Shown: one piece after another, positions 1 through 9,317 of the stretch
Numbering within the stretch: position 1 is the stretch's first letter
How the letters are laid out: each line of letters opens with the position of its first letter
Origin: Paenalkalicoccus suaedae
GTDB lineage: Bacteria; Bacillota; Bacilli; Bacillales; Salisediminibacteriaceae
DNA: 64,000 nucleotides
NCBI RefSeq assembly: GCF_006965545.2
Contig: NZ_CP041372.2
Span: forward strand, 3,782,001-3,846,000
Direction: 5' to 3'
The notes under the pieces: model-generated
Database searches by the model: none
The model's input: the letters and a program-made list of their open reading frames with translations, nothing else
What the model was told of the DNA's origin: nothing
Program-made: the position numbers and the translations under genes

Positions 1-595
1 CAGCGTTTATTCCTACTGAAGCGAGTAGACGTGCATAATCCTTCCACCTTACAATATTTTCTCTAAAAGAATCATCTCGGTAAAACATAGATTCTCCAGC
101 ATAGCCTCTCTCAACAGATCCGTCCATGTTGTCCCAATGATTAATAATACGAAGTGGATTCGCTGGCTTCTCCTTCATATTTAAAGAGTGTAAATCCCCT
201 TGACGTTGAATATGCCTAAGTAACGTAAACACGGCGTAAAGTGCTCCCGCTTCACCACCAGCAAGTATTTGAATCCCATCCTCATTTTTTATATGAAAAG
301 CTTCCTTCTCCATGCTATCCACATAGACGATTCGAAGTCCATTCCCTTTTACTTCAGGGACAACCGCTGGCTGAAAGCCTATCATCTTACGAATTGCGAA
401 CGTCCACTCCTGTTCAATGGATTCACTTATGTCACTTCCATTTAGACACTCCATTTCTTTAAGAAGACTCATCACTTGCTCTCTGTATGTCGTTGATGTA
501 ATAAATGTGTATTGTAGCCACGCCCTATAGCTTGTTGCATGGCTATTATTCACACCTGATACCGTTTTAATGTCTGGATAAAAAGATACTGTCAT
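1..595 (-). CDS. aguA: GH67 alpha-glucuronidase, N-terminal part (cut by window edge)
   Basis: The gene starts with ATG at 595 behind a clear Shine-Dalgarno (AGGAGG) and stays open to position 1, so 198 residues are visible and the rest lies outside the window. I translated this part myself. It contains the motif NHWDNMDGSVERGYAG (about residues 150-165), which is typical of the GH67 family. GH67 enzymes are cytoplasmic and remove 4-O-methylglucuronic acid from the non-reducing end of short aldouronic acids made by GH10 xylanases. The catalytic carboxylates lie in the missing part. It is the last visible gene of the minus-strand operon with the 607-4170 ABC importer, 11 bp behind the permease stop, which fits import followed by debranching. 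No signal peptide is seen. Identification rests on the motif and the context and is fairly secure. Confidence 0.9.
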   Translation of the reverse strand, partial: MTVSFYPDIKTVSGVNNSHATSYRAWLQYTFITSTTYREQVMSLLKEMECLNGSDISESIEQEWTFAIRKMIGFQPAVVPEVKGNGLRIVYVDSMEKEAFHIKNEDGIQILAGGEAGALYAVFTLLRHIQRQGDLHSLNMKEKPANPLRIINHWDNMDGSVERGYAGESMFYRDDSFRENIVRWKDYARLLASVGINA

Positions 596-606
596 CGTTA
601 CTCCTC

Positions 607-1488
607 CTATTCTTTATCTGCTCCAAGTACAATTCCTTTCACAAAGAATCTCTGTAAGAATGGGTACACAATTAGCATCGGTAAGGCGGAAATAAAAATT
701 TGAGCCGCTTGAACGGTTCGCTGGGAGAGATTTCGCATCATTTCGGCATCGACATCTACGTTTGAAAAATCTTGCTGAACAACGATTGTTTGTAAAAAGG
801 TTTGCAGAGGGTAATTGGCTGCATTTGTATTATAGATAAGCCCGTCAAACCATGAGTTCCAGTGGAACACCATCGTAAATAGGGAGATAGTTGCAATGGC
901 CGGGACAGAGATAGGTAAATAGATTTTGAGGAAGATTTTAAAATGACCCGCCCCATCAATAAACGCTGATTCCTCTAAAGACTTAGGTACAGACGTTCGG
1001 AAAAAATTAAGTAGTAAAATCATATTGAACGCGTTAATGGCAGGCGGTAGAACTAATGCCCAAATGGAGTCTCCTAATCCAAGTCGTGTGACAACAATAT
1101 ACGTTGGTACAAGCCCTCCATTAAAGAGCATCGTAAATACAAAAAACCACATGTAAATTTTTCTACCTTTAAAGTCACGATCACTTTTAGATAATGCATA
1201 GGCTGCACATAACAGTAATCCCATCGACACAATTGTCCCTAACACTACCCGATTCACAGATACCCAGAGAGCACGTAAAAAGTTCTCGTTTGCAAGTGTT
1301 CTCTCATACGCATCGATCGTAAAATCGACTGGCCATAGCCCTACGATGTTTGCAGTAGCTGGAGCCGATCCGCTGAGAGATACCGCTAAAATGTGTATGA
1401 GTGGAAACAAGCACAAAAATGAAACAATGATCATAAATGCATAGTTGAATATGGTAAATATCTTGTAGCCCTTGGTCTTATGATGCAC
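607..1488 (-). CDS. ABC sugar permease, LplC/YtcP type (CUT1 family)
   Basis: A 293-residue inner-membrane permease with about six hydrophobic segments. The cytoplasmic loop that docks with the ATPase is seen as EESAFIDGAGHFKIFLKIYLP (around residue 177), the EAA motif of binding-protein-dependent permeases. The start is GTG at 1488, with a GGGGGG Shine-Dalgarno about seven bases upstream and 12 bp after the stop of the upstream permease gene. It pairs with the 1501-2430 permease and the 2530-4170 lipoprotein. Its position next to the GH67 gene suggests that it imports aldouronic (methylglucurono-xylo) oligosaccharides, like AguG/AguF in Geobacillus. That substrate is inferred from context, not from the sequence. 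Confidence 0.9.
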   Translation of the reverse strand: MHHKTKGYKIFTIFNYAFMIIVSFLCLFPLIHILAVSLSGSAPATANIVGLWPVDFTIDAYERTLANENFLRALWVSVNRVVLGTIVSMGLLLCAAYALSKSDRDFKGRKIYMWFFVFTMLFNGGLVPTYIVVTRLGLGDSIWALVLPPAINAFNMILLLNFFRTSVPKSLEESAFIDGAGHFKIFLKIYLPISVPAIATISLFTMVFHWNSWFDGLIYNTNAANYPLQTFLQTIVVQQDFSNVDVDAEMMRNLSQRTVQAAQIFISALPMLIVYPFLQRFFVKGIVLGADKE

Positions 1489-1500
1489 GGTAATCCCCCC

Positions 1501-2430
1501 TTAAAATATTCTCCAGTTCGCATAGCGATAGGCTAAATGGTAACCCAATACGATAAGAATCAATCCAATAAAGGATTTAAATAACCCTACAGCGGTACCA
1601 TAGCTAAAGTCTCCGCTAACTAGTCCAACCCTGTATACGTAAGTATCAATAATGTCCCCAGTTTGATAAACGAGCGGATTATATAAGTTAAAGATCTGGT
1701 CAAAACCAGCATTCAAAATATTACCTAATGACAGTGTTGCCACTACAATAATAATCGGTCTCATCGATGGTAGCGTAATATGCCATGTTTGCTTCCAACG
1801 ATTAGCGCCATCGACAACAGCCGCTTCATACAAGTTTGGGTTTACGACCGTGATCGCCGCTAAAAAGACAATCGTATTAAAGCCTGTTTCCTTCCAAAGG
1901 TCACTGATTACAACCGTTGTTCTAAACCAATCATTACTTCCTAAGAAAAAGATCGGATCAATTCCAAAAATACCTAAAAACTGATTGATAATCCCTCCAG
2001 TTGGGGACAAGATATCAATGAGCATGCCTCCTAAAATAACCCACGATAAGAAGTATGGTAAGTAAACAATGGTCTGAACCGTTCGTTTAAATTTCATATG
2101 ATACACTTCGTTTAATAGAAGGGCGAAAGCTAAAGGAACGATCAGACCAAAAACGAGCTTTAATACAGAAATGACTAACGTATTCCAAATAACTTGCCTT
2201 GCGTAATCGTACTCAAACATTGTAATGAAGTGCTTGAAGCCTACCCACTCGGAGCCTAAAAACCCTAACCAAGGTCGATAATCTTGAAAGGCCATCACAA
2301 TCCCAAACATAGGTCCATATTGAAATACAAGAGCGACGATAACAGCGGGCCACACTAAAACGTGCAGAGGCCACGTTTGTTTAAAGTCCCATCGTTGTGG
2401 CGATGAGGGTTTACTCTTTGGTTTTGCCAT
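1501..2430 (-). CDS. ABC sugar permease, LplB/YteP type (CUT1 family)
   Basis: A 309-residue membrane protein with a basic N-terminus and six predicted membrane spans. The EAA loop reads YEAAVVDGANRWKQTWHITLP (about residues 202-222). The start is ATG at 2430 behind GGGAGG. It is the second gene of the importer operon, separated from the binding-protein gene by a hairpin terminator (2486-2527). With the 607-1488 permease it forms the channel for an LplABC-type importer. No ATPase gene is nearby, so energy probably comes from a shared MsmX-type ATPase, as is known for Bacillus CUT1 systems. Confidence 0.9.
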   Translation of the reverse strand: MAKPKSKPSSPQRWDFKQTWPLHVLVWPAVIVALVFQYGPMFGIVMAFQDYRPWLGFLGSEWVGFKHFITMFEYDYARQVIWNTLVISVLKLVFGLIVPLAFALLLNEVYHMKFKRTVQTIVYLPYFLSWVILGGMLIDILSPTGGIINQFLGIFGIDPIFFLGSNDWFRTTVVISDLWKETGFNTIVFLAAITVVNPNLYEAAVVDGANRWKQTWHITLPSMRPIIIVVATLSLGNILNAGFDQIFNLYNPLVYQTGDIIDTYVYRVGLVSGDFSYGTAVGLFKSFIGLILIVLGYHLAYRYANWRIF

Positions 2431-2485
2431 CTTCTAACCTCCCTCTTATGTATAAAGCATGACTTTCCTTTCCTACACAACCTTT

Positions 2486-2528
2486 ATAAAAAGGGCTGTC
2501 TTAATGGAGGAAGAACAGCCCTTCTTTC
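2486..2528 (-). terminator. Intra-operon hairpin terminator after the binding-protein gene
   Basis: Read on the minus strand, an AAGGGCTGT arm and an ACAGCCCTT arm flank a loop of about 14 bases and are followed by TTTTT. It lies right after the stop of the binding-protein gene and before the two permease genes, so it probably makes the lipoprotein more abundant than the permeases. Confidence 0.8.
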
Positions 2529-2529
2529 T

Positions 2530-4170
2530 TTAATTACCTGACGTTACTTCGTCATACCACGCATTGACTTCTTCTGTAATTTGATCACCGCCAGAAGATC
2601 TCCACTGCTCAACAAATTCGTCAAAGTAATCTAACGGACGGTTTCCATAGATGATGTCTACAATCATTTCCTGCTCTAAGCGATCGAGGTGCTCGGAGCG
2701 ATCGGACATCGTTGCTGTAGGTGCCCCAGTGAACATATTCTCGATGCGATGCTCATCCTGCTCCTTCACAATGTGAGCCGCTTCTAAATAGGATGCATTA
2801 TTTGATGCGATACCATATTCGTAAGCATTTTCTGGCTCACGATCTGTCTCATGAAACTCAGATGCTAAATCGTAAAGCATAAATGGAATCGTTGGAACGT
2901 TCCGAGTAATCATGTAGCGACCCGGATCGACGCGTTGCTCACCAGCTTCTGCTTCAATAGCATCATAGTCATAGACTACTTCGCCGTTTTCGTCATAGAT
3001 AAAGTCATAGCCTTCGAACATACCATCTGCAAAATAGTCGGACTCACCGAGCGTAAACCCATAAATCTCATCTAAGTACTCAAAATAACGGTCAATGTGC
3101 TCAAACTCAGAATTAAATAAAAAGGATCCTGTAATAAGGCCTTCACCGCGTCGACCAGTCTGCCCACCTTCTCCAGACGGCAATGCCATCGGAACTACAA
3201 CAGCATCCGGATCATTTTCAACCACATCCCCGATCGGCCAACCGTCTCCCCATGGAGGAGCTGATAAAAATCCAGCATTACCTGCTACAAACTGCTCAAT
3301 AGCATTCTCTTCATCTAAAATTCCGACCTCCGGATCTAAGTAACCGCTTTCAAACCAATCGTTAAGTGTCTCTAGTCCATCCTTAATAGACGGTTGAACC
3401 GTCCCATAAACAAGTTCTCCGCTCGCATCCGGAGACCAATGTCCAGGTAAAAAGTCACCGTAAGCTCCAAAAATCCAACTACTATCAGCAAGCCATGTCG
3501 CCATTCCGTTCATTGTTGCGAGTGAAACTCCAATTGTGTCGTCAGCACCTGAATTATTAGGATCCTGATTAACAAAAGCATCCATAACCTCTTCCATCTC
3601 TTCTAGCGTTTCTGGAATTTCAAGTCCTAAATTATCTAACCAATCTTGCCTTACCCATAGTAATGGATCTGATCCATTGCCACCAGACAGTCGCGGTATA
3701 CCGTAACGTACGCCATCCTCGTTAGTAGATGGATAGAATGCCTCAGGGAATTGATCAAAAATTTCTTTTAATCGATCCGATGCATGCTCTTCAATCGCAT
3801 CTTCAATTGGCTGCACCATTCCTGATTCAATTAAATCCGCTTTAAGTTGACCGTCAGATACTAAAAACACATCTGGCAGTGATTCTCCCGACGACATGGA
3901 AAGACGAAGTCTTGTATTGTATTGCTCATCGTTCGGAACGGTCCATATTGTATCTATGTTTAAGCCAAGGTCATCTCGAGCCCAATTAACCACAGGGTTA
4001 TTATTTACATCCTCACCTGATCTAAAAACGGTATCGTCTCCAAGCGTTCTGGCTGTAGTCATTGTCACTACTCCATCCTCTTGTGCTTCTGATTCATCAT
4101 TTCCACAAGCGGCGAGCATTACTAGAGCTGACATACTGATAGCAGATAAAACAAGCTTGTTTCCCTTCAT
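2530..4170 (-). CDS. Lipoprotein sugar-binding protein of ABC importer (LipO/YtcQ-like)
   Basis: A 546-residue protein with a lipoprotein signal: positive N-terminus, hydrophobic run and lipobox LAACGN with the lipidated Cys at about residue 22. It is anchored outside the membrane. The length (about 540) and acidic composition are typical of the LipO/YtcQ subgroup that works with LplB/LplC permeases, and the sequence is highly acidic, as seen in alkaliphile surface proteins. It is first in the minus-strand operon, followed by the terminator at 2486-2528. A cre-like site lies upstream (4212-4226). The likely ligand is an aldouronic oligosaccharide, inferred from the adjacent GH67 gene. Confidence 0.88.
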   Translation of the reverse strand: MKGNKLVLSAISMSALVMLAACGNDESEAQEDGVVTMTTARTLGDDTVFRSGEDVNNNPVVNWARDDLGLNIDTIWTVPNDEQYNTRLRLSMSSGESLPDVFLVSDGQLKADLIESGMVQPIEDAIEEHASDRLKEIFDQFPEAFYPSTNEDGVRYGIPRLSGGNGSDPLLWVRQDWLDNLGLEIPETLEEMEEVMDAFVNQDPNNSGADDTIGVSLATMNGMATWLADSSWIFGAYGDFLPGHWSPDASGELVYGTVQPSIKDGLETLNDWFESGYLDPEVGILDEENAIEQFVAGNAGFLSAPPWGDGWPIGDVVENDPDAVVVPMALPSGEGGQTGRRGEGLITGSFLFNSEFEHIDRYFEYLDEIYGFTLGESDYFADGMFEGYDFIYDENGEVVYDYDAIEAEAGEQRVDPGRYMITRNVPTIPFMLYDLASEFHETDREPENAYEYGIASNNASYLEAAHIVKEQDEHRIENMFTGAPTATMSDRSEHLDRLEQEMIVDIIYGNRPLDYFDEFVEQWRSSGGDQITEEVNAWYDEVTSGN

Positions 4171-4211
4171 TACTTGTATCCTCCTCAGAATAATAAATTA
4201 AAAACCTTTTA

Positions 4212-4226
4212 TTAAAACGCTTACAT
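4212..4226 (-). promoter_or_regulatory. cre-like site (CcpA) in the divergent xylan promoter region
   Basis: Read on the minus strand this is ATGTAAGCGTTTTAA, which matches the cre consensus WTGNAANCGNWNNCW at all but one fixed position. It lies 42 bp before the binding-protein start and between two divergent xylan operons. Carbon catabolite repression of the locus is the likely consequence. Confidence 0.6.
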
Positions 4227-4460
4227 TATTGCGGTCAACCGAGCCCCCTCTCTTACTTTTTTGAGAAAGTCAAAAAAATATCTACGTCCGGCAAGCAAGA
4301 AATAAAAAAAGTGACCGAACTAGTATGTCAGTTATCATACACTAAGTTTATTCGTAAAACAATCTAATTAGAAGAAAAAGTGAAACTTTTCAAAAATGAC
4401 CGAATTGTAGTATGCTGTATTAAACTAATCAATAAACTAACTATATTTGGAGGAGATAGA

Positions 4461-5111
4461 ATGGAGCTCCGTGGAATTATGAAGTGGTCGTATGAGGTAA
4501 TGGAGTTTATAACAAGGGTTGTATATGTTCAGTTTCTCTGGATAATTTCCTTAATACCTGGACTTCTGTTATTTGGAATTGCACCAGCAACAGTTGCTGC
4601 ATACAAAGTTGCCGCTAACTGGGCAACTGGTAAAGGTGATCTTTCTATTTTAAAAACGTTCTTCTCTCAGTATAAAAATAACTTTATTCGTTCAAATATT
4701 CTTTTTCTACCTCTTCTTGCGATCAGTAATGTGTTATATATAAACTTTCGATATGCCATGCAAATAGACGGCTTGTTATTTTATGGCATAATCGTTGCTT
4801 CTACCGTTGCATTAGCTCTTTTAATCTTAACCATTTTGTATGCGCTACCACTCTATGTGTTAAAAGAATTACCACTCAAAAATTATTATAAGACCGCATT
4901 GTTGTTAAGTTTTCATCGCCCTATCCATACATTTGCTATGGTACTTGTTGCTTACACAATCTATCAGTTAATCATGCTAATTCCCGGTTTGTTACCTATT
5001 CTGCCCATCGGACTATTTATCTTTATCTCCTCGAAAATAGCAAGTGATGCGATATCAAGAAGTGATACTACTAAAAAAAATGCAGGCATTCTTAAGGAGG
5101 AAATTGCATGA
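4461..5111 (+). CDS. DUF624 (YesL-like) membrane protein
   Basis: A 216-residue integral membrane protein. The start chosen is ATG at 4461, seven bases after GGAGGAG; an in-frame start further upstream (4380) has no ribosome site. An N-terminal amphipathic segment is followed by about five membrane spans, with the sequence FGIAPATVAAYKVAANW typical of DUF624. Members of this family sit in Bacillus operons next to CUT1 sugar importers (for example yesL); no biochemical function is established. The stop overlaps the ATG of the GH39 gene (ATGA), so the two are translationally coupled. A second family member lies at 14126-14740. Confidence 0.82.
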   Translation: MELRGIMKWSYEVMEFITRVVYVQFLWIISLIPGLLLFGIAPATVAAYKVAANWATGKGDLSILKTFFSQYKNNFIRSNILFLPLLAISNVLYINFRYAMQIDGLLFYGIIVASTVALALLILTILYALPLYVLKELPLKNYYKTALLLSFHRPIHTFAMVLVAYTIYQLIMLIPGLLPILPIGLFIFISSKIASDAISRSDTTKKNAGILKEEIA

Positions 5112-6622
5112 CTACGATCAGAATCCCACATTCTAAAGTCGAAGAACTCCCTGCTCAATTTAGACATTGTATTGGTACTGGAAGACTTGGTTTAGCGTTA
5201 CAAGAAGAATATGCAAAACATTTAAGACTTGTCCAACAGGATATAGGGTTTTCGTATATTAGAGGGCATGGTCTCTTTCACGAAGACCTTGCAATTTATA
5301 GAGAGATAGAAACAGAGGATGGTGTAAGTTCATTTTATAATTTCACCTATTTAGATCGCGTCTTTGATTTATTTTTGGAAGTTGGATTAAAGCCATTTAT
5401 TGAGATTGGATTCATGCCTAAGGCGATTGCTTCTGGAGAACAAACAATCTTTTATTGGAAGGGCAATGTGACTCCTCCTGCCGACTATAATAAATGGGAA
5501 GATCTCGTTTATGAAACCGTTATGCACTTACTTAAACGATATGGACATGACGAAGTTCGCACATGGCCGTTTGAAATCTGGAACGAACCAAACCTTATTA
5601 ACTTTTGGGAAAATGCCGATAAAGAGGCTTATTTAAAGCTATATAAACATACAGTAAAGGCTATCCATCAGGCAGATGAACAGCTGTTGGTAGGAGGGCC
5701 TGCTATTTGTGGTGGATCCGATGAGTGGATCGATGACTTCTTAGCTTTCTGTACAAAAAATCAGGTACGAGTGGACTTCGTCTCTAGACATGCCTATACA
5801 TCTAAGCCACCTAATAAAAAAACGCCAGACTACTATTATCAAGAACTTGCGCCACCATCAGACTTTTTTGATCAGTTACAACCTGTGAGAGAACAAATAA
5901 ATAAGGCTGGTTACGCTGATCGTCCCTTTCATATTACGGAATATAATACGTCTTACAGCCCTATTTGCCAAATTCACGATTTGCCATATAACGCAGCCTA
6001 TTTAGCGCCTGTCTTAACGAATTTACACAAAGTCGCAGATTCTTTTTCGTATTGGACATTCAGTGATGTATTTGAAGAATACGATGTGCCACGATCGGTT
6101 TTTCACGGAGGCTTTGGTCTTGTTGCCTTGCACAGCATTAAAAAACCTACCTACCACTTATTTCGCTTCGTTCGAAATCTTGGATCGGACATTCTTTATC
6201 AAGACGATTATATGATTGTCACTAACAAATCAAACGGAGATATTACTATATTAGCCTGGAACCCAACTGGCCAAAAGAAGGATGTTCGTAAACTAGCATA
6301 TGAATTAGAGGTAAGAGGACAGTCTTATTTCTTAGAAAAGGAGCGCGTAAATGAGTACGCCGGTAATCCTTTCCGTGTATGGAGACAGCTCGGTCGCCCT
6401 CGATTTCCAACGAAACAACAGGTCGAAATCCTAAAACGACATGATATGCCTTCGGTTGAAACGACAACTATTTCCACAACTGATGGTACTTTGTCGATAG
6501 CATTAGAGCTTTTACCAAACGAAATCACCTTCCTCACACTATCTGAGGTACACGATGAAACGAGCACATATATCGGCTTAGACGATCGACTCTTACCGAT
6601 CGCTTCTGACAACCTTTCTTAA
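5108..6622 (+). CDS. xynB: GH39 beta-xylosidase
   Basis: A 504-residue cytoplasmic glycosidase without a signal peptide. The TIM barrel begins with the family motif IGTGRLGLALQEEY. The acid/base lies in WNEPN (Glu160) and the nucleophile in ITEYNTSY (Glu278); both numbers are those known for the Geobacillus GH39 beta-xylosidase. It would cleave xylose from short xylo-oligosaccharides imported by the neighbouring transporters. The gene overlaps the DUF624 gene by 4 bp and is followed, 72 bp later, by the sensor kinase gene. Confidence 0.95.
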   Translation: MTTIRIPHSKVEELPAQFRHCIGTGRLGLALQEEYAKHLRLVQQDIGFSYIRGHGLFHEDLAIYREIETEDGVSSFYNFTYLDRVFDLFLEVGLKPFIEIGFMPKAIASGEQTIFYWKGNVTPPADYNKWEDLVYETVMHLLKRYGHDEVRTWPFEIWNEPNLINFWENADKEAYLKLYKHTVKAIHQADEQLLVGGPAICGGSDEWIDDFLAFCTKNQVRVDFVSRHAYTSKPPNKKTPDYYYQELAPPSDFFDQLQPVREQINKAGYADRPFHITEYNTSYSPICQIHDLPYNAAYLAPVLTNLHKVADSFSYWTFSDVFEEYDVPRSVFHGGFGLVALHSIKKPTYHLFRFVRNLGSDILYQDDYMIVTNKSNGDITILAWNPTGQKKDVRKLAYELEVRGQSYFLEKERVNEYAGNPFRVWRQLGRPRFPTKQQVEILKRHDMPSVETTTISTTDGTLSIALELLPNEITFLTLSEVHDETSTYIGLDDRLLPIASDNLS

Positions 6623-6694
6623 AAAAAACGTGAGTCTCTCCTTCACGTAACGTACAATAAGAAGCACATAAGTCTCCTAGAAGGAGGTCACAGC

Positions 6695-8464
6695 GTGAAG
6701 CGACCAAAGAATACGCTACGAAATCAAATTTTGTTTATCTTTGCTTTTGTGATGCTGATTGTACTAATTAGTGTAGGAGCTCTCACATATAGTTTAGTGT
6801 CAGAGATCATTAAGGATAATGCACGAGGTCAAATTGAACAAACAGCTGCTCAAGCACTAGGACGAATCGACTCTCAATTCGAGACTATAGAAATGATTAC
6901 GAGCCAAATATCGACTGATCCCGCTGTTCAACAACTGTTAAATAATGAACAAGATGGCATTGAATCAACATTTAATCAACGCCAGTCTATGAATGAAATT
7001 ATCAATAGCTATCAGGCATTTGTAACAGGACTTACTTCTTTTGAGCTTTATTTTAGCGATGATAGACGACTGTTCCCATTAAATGAGCTTCCTCTTTCGT
7101 CGAGGTTGGATGACGAGTTTGTTTTAGAGGCTCAAGATGCAAGAGGTCGTCTGATTTGGGCTGGTGAAGACCCTTTAGATGATCAATCTTTTCTAACCAT
7201 TAAACAAATTACATTATTTGATCAAGACTTTCGATCAGGAGGATATTTGCTAACAAAAGTGAATAATACGTACTTTAATCCTTCTGGTGCAGCAGAAGCA
7301 CTAGATAATCAAAATGAGTTTGCCGTTGTATTAGACCAATATAATGAGCCAGTGGTAAGTAACCTCCCTTCCTCTCTTTCAGAGGATATTCTTTTTGATG
7401 ATCAAGAGGTCACGATAATTGATGGCGAGGAGTTCGTTCGTGCAACTGCTCAGTCAGATCAAACTGGCTGGTCCCTTGTCATCTTCACCCCTACCTCGAG
7501 CCTACTACAAGGCATTGCAGGTATTGGTACAGCCATTTTAGTTGCTGGTATCATTGGGCTATTTATTTTTATGGTAGCCTCTATCATTGTTTCTAACCAT
7601 ATCGCGAAGCCCTTGAAGCACTTAACTCACGCCATGCGCTTTGGGACACTTGGAGCATTGAAGAAAAGTCAGCGATTCTCCTCCACGAAAGAGGTGGCCG
7701 AGCTGAACGAAACGTATAATAAAATGGTTGAAACAACGAATCACTTAATCAAAACGGTGTACGAGAAAGAACTCCTTAGTACGAAGGCGGAGCTTAAAGC
7801 ACTTCAGGCACAGATCAATCCGCACTTTTTGTACAATACACTTGGAGCGATTCATTGGACGCTTGAGGAACGCGATGAAGAAATGGCAGATATGATTATT
7901 TCGCTATCCGACCTCTTCCGCTATACGATTGCCTCTAAGGACGGTGAGGAGACTGTAACTCTTAAAGAAGAGCTACAGCATACAGAGCGATATATGCAAA
8001 TTATGAAGCTTCGGTTTGACGATAAGCTGTCTTGGACTATCGAGCTTCCAGAAGAATTTTACTCCTACTTAATTCCGAAATTACTTGTTCAACCCGTTAT
8101 TGAGAATGCACTCTTACATGGCATTGAATCAACGGATAAAGGTGGCGACGTACGCGTCATTATTAGACAGGCAGAACAACCTACGTATATGGAAATTGAA
8201 GTCATAGATAACGGTCGTGGCATGTCTCAGGACGAACTATTAGAACTACAGCAATCCTTGCATACAAGTACATCCACCCCGTATTCCAAGGGAACTGGAC
8301 TTGCTATGCGGAATCTCTATCAGCGATTAATCCTTTCCTATCCAGATTCTGCACATAAGGATTTAATTATCGAAAGTGTACTTGGAGAAGGGACTCGCGT
8401 CTTATTCATATTACCAAAGGAGGAGAAGCAGCATGAAAACACCAACCGTACTGATCGTGGATGA
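6695..8464 (+). CDS. YesM-type sensor histidine kinase of the xylan locus (XynD-like)
   Basis: A 589-residue membrane kinase that starts at GTG 6695 behind AAGGAGG. Domains in order: N-terminal membrane span (about 10-32), an extracytoplasmic sensor of about 240 residues, a second span (about 273-298), HAMP, then a His_kinase domain with INPHFLYNTL (His377 as phospho-acceptor) and a C-terminal ATPase with VIENALLHG (N box) and DNGRGMS (G1 box). It pairs with the AraC-type response regulator that overlaps its 3' end. In Geobacillus the analogous XynDC pair activates a xylo-oligosaccharide importer; the position here, directly upstream of the 9318-12501 importer, suggests the same role. Confidence 0.92.
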   Translation: MKRPKNTLRNQILFIFAFVMLIVLISVGALTYSLVSEIIKDNARGQIEQTAAQALGRIDSQFETIEMITSQISTDPAVQQLLNNEQDGIESTFNQRQSMNEIINSYQAFVTGLTSFELYFSDDRRLFPLNELPLSSRLDDEFVLEAQDARGRLIWAGEDPLDDQSFLTIKQITLFDQDFRSGGYLLTKVNNTYFNPSGAAEALDNQNEFAVVLDQYNEPVVSNLPSSLSEDILFDDQEVTIIDGEEFVRATAQSDQTGWSLVIFTPTSSLLQGIAGIGTAILVAGIIGLFIFMVASIIVSNHIAKPLKHLTHAMRFGTLGALKKSQRFSSTKEVAELNETYNKMVETTNHLIKTVYEKELLSTKAELKALQAQINPHFLYNTLGAIHWTLEERDEEMADMIISLSDLFRYTIASKDGEETVTLKEELQHTERYMQIMKLRFDDKLSWTIELPEEFYSYLIPKLLVQPVIENALLHGIESTDKGGDVRVIIRQAEQPTYMEIEVIDNGRGMSQDELLELQQSLHTSTSTPYSKGTGLAMRNLYQRLILSYPDSAHKDLIIESVLGEGTRVLFILPKEEKQHENTNRTDRG

Positions 8465-9203
8465 TGAGCCAAAATCACGCGACGGCCTAAAACGACGATT
8501 AGATGCCTGGGAAGATTACCTCCTTCACGTTACTACTGCCGAAAATGCGCAGGAAGCGCTCAACTTTATAAATGATCATGACGTTGATTTATTAATCACA
8601 GATATTCGCATGCCTGAGATGACTGGTCTCGAATTAATCGAAGCAGTGAAAGCGTTGGGACGAGCTCCGACATATATTGTAATTTCTGCTTATTCGGAGT
8701 TCGATTACGCCCATAAAGCATTGACAATGGGCGTCCATGATTATTTACTTAAGCCTGTTAAAAAAGACGAGTTCTTAGATGCGGTTAAGCAAGCACTTGC
8801 GGCGAAAGCGCAGCTTCAACGAGTTGGACAGGTAGAGAAAGTGATGGCGGAAGAAGAGATGACAAATCAGGAGCTCCCCCCATCCATCGCAACTGCTGTA
8901 GAAGTCATTCACACACGCCTTCACGAGAAATGTAGCTTAAAGGATGTCGCACAGGAGGTTCATTTAAACCCAAGCTATTTTAGTGTTTTGTTTAAAGATC
9001 ATGTTGGGATGACATTCAGCGAATATTTAACTAAAAAAAGACTGCAAAAAGCAAAAACCTTACTCTTAACATCCGATTTGCCTATTGGAGAAATCGCTGA
9101 ACGCGTCGGCTATCAGACAGCTAAATACTTCATTCAACTCTTTAAAGAGTATGAAAAAACGACTCCTAGTAAGTATCGAAAACTGAGCCGTGAGGATGGT
9201 TAA
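8433..9203 (+). CDS. Response regulator, receiver plus AraC-type HTH (XynC-like)
   Basis: A 256-residue regulator. The start is ATG at 8433 after AGGAGAAG; it overlaps the kinase gene by 32 bp, so a longer in-frame start at 8376 was set aside. The receiver (1-120) has the acidic pair D10/D11, phospho-acceptor D57 in ITDIRMPEM and Lys in LLKPVKK. The C-terminal AraC domain (about 155-255) has two helix-turn-helix units, the second with the family signature IAERVGYQTAKYFIQLFKEY. It likely activates the downstream importer promoter when xylo-oligosaccharides are sensed. Confidence 0.93.
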   Translation: MKTPTVLIVDDEPKSRDGLKRRLDAWEDYLLHVTTAENAQEALNFINDHDVDLLITDIRMPEMTGLELIEAVKALGRAPTYIVISAYSEFDYAHKALTMGVHDYLLKPVKKDEFLDAVKQALAAKAQLQRVGQVEKVMAEEEMTNQELPPSIATAVEVIHTRLHEKCSLKDVAQEVHLNPSYFSVLFKDHVGMTFSEYLTKKRLQKAKTLLLTSDLPIGEIAERVGYQTAKYFIQLFKEYEKTTPSKYRKLSREDG

Positions 9204-9258
9204 AATCTTTGTTTATTCACCAAATCAAAGTGGTACTTTGACTAATCATCGTTACCTT

Positions 9259-9285
9259 ATAAAGCGCTTTCATCCTTGCTATACT
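9259..9285 (+). promoter_or_regulatory. Importer promoter with extended -10 and overlapping cre
   Basis: An extended -10 (TGCTATACT, 9277-9285) lies 32 bp before the binding-protein start. The palindromic ATAAAGCGCTTTCAT at 9259-9273 is a cre site with one mismatch and covers the poor -35 region. A weak -35 fits a promoter that needs the AraC-type activator and is blocked by CcpA. Confidence 0.65.
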
Positions 9286-9317
9286 GACGTTACACTAAAT
9301 TGCTAGGGGGAAATGAA

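Noticed and set aside
241-462. Plus-strand 73-codon frame
   Set aside because: It lies antisense within the GH67 gene, which has clear family motifs.
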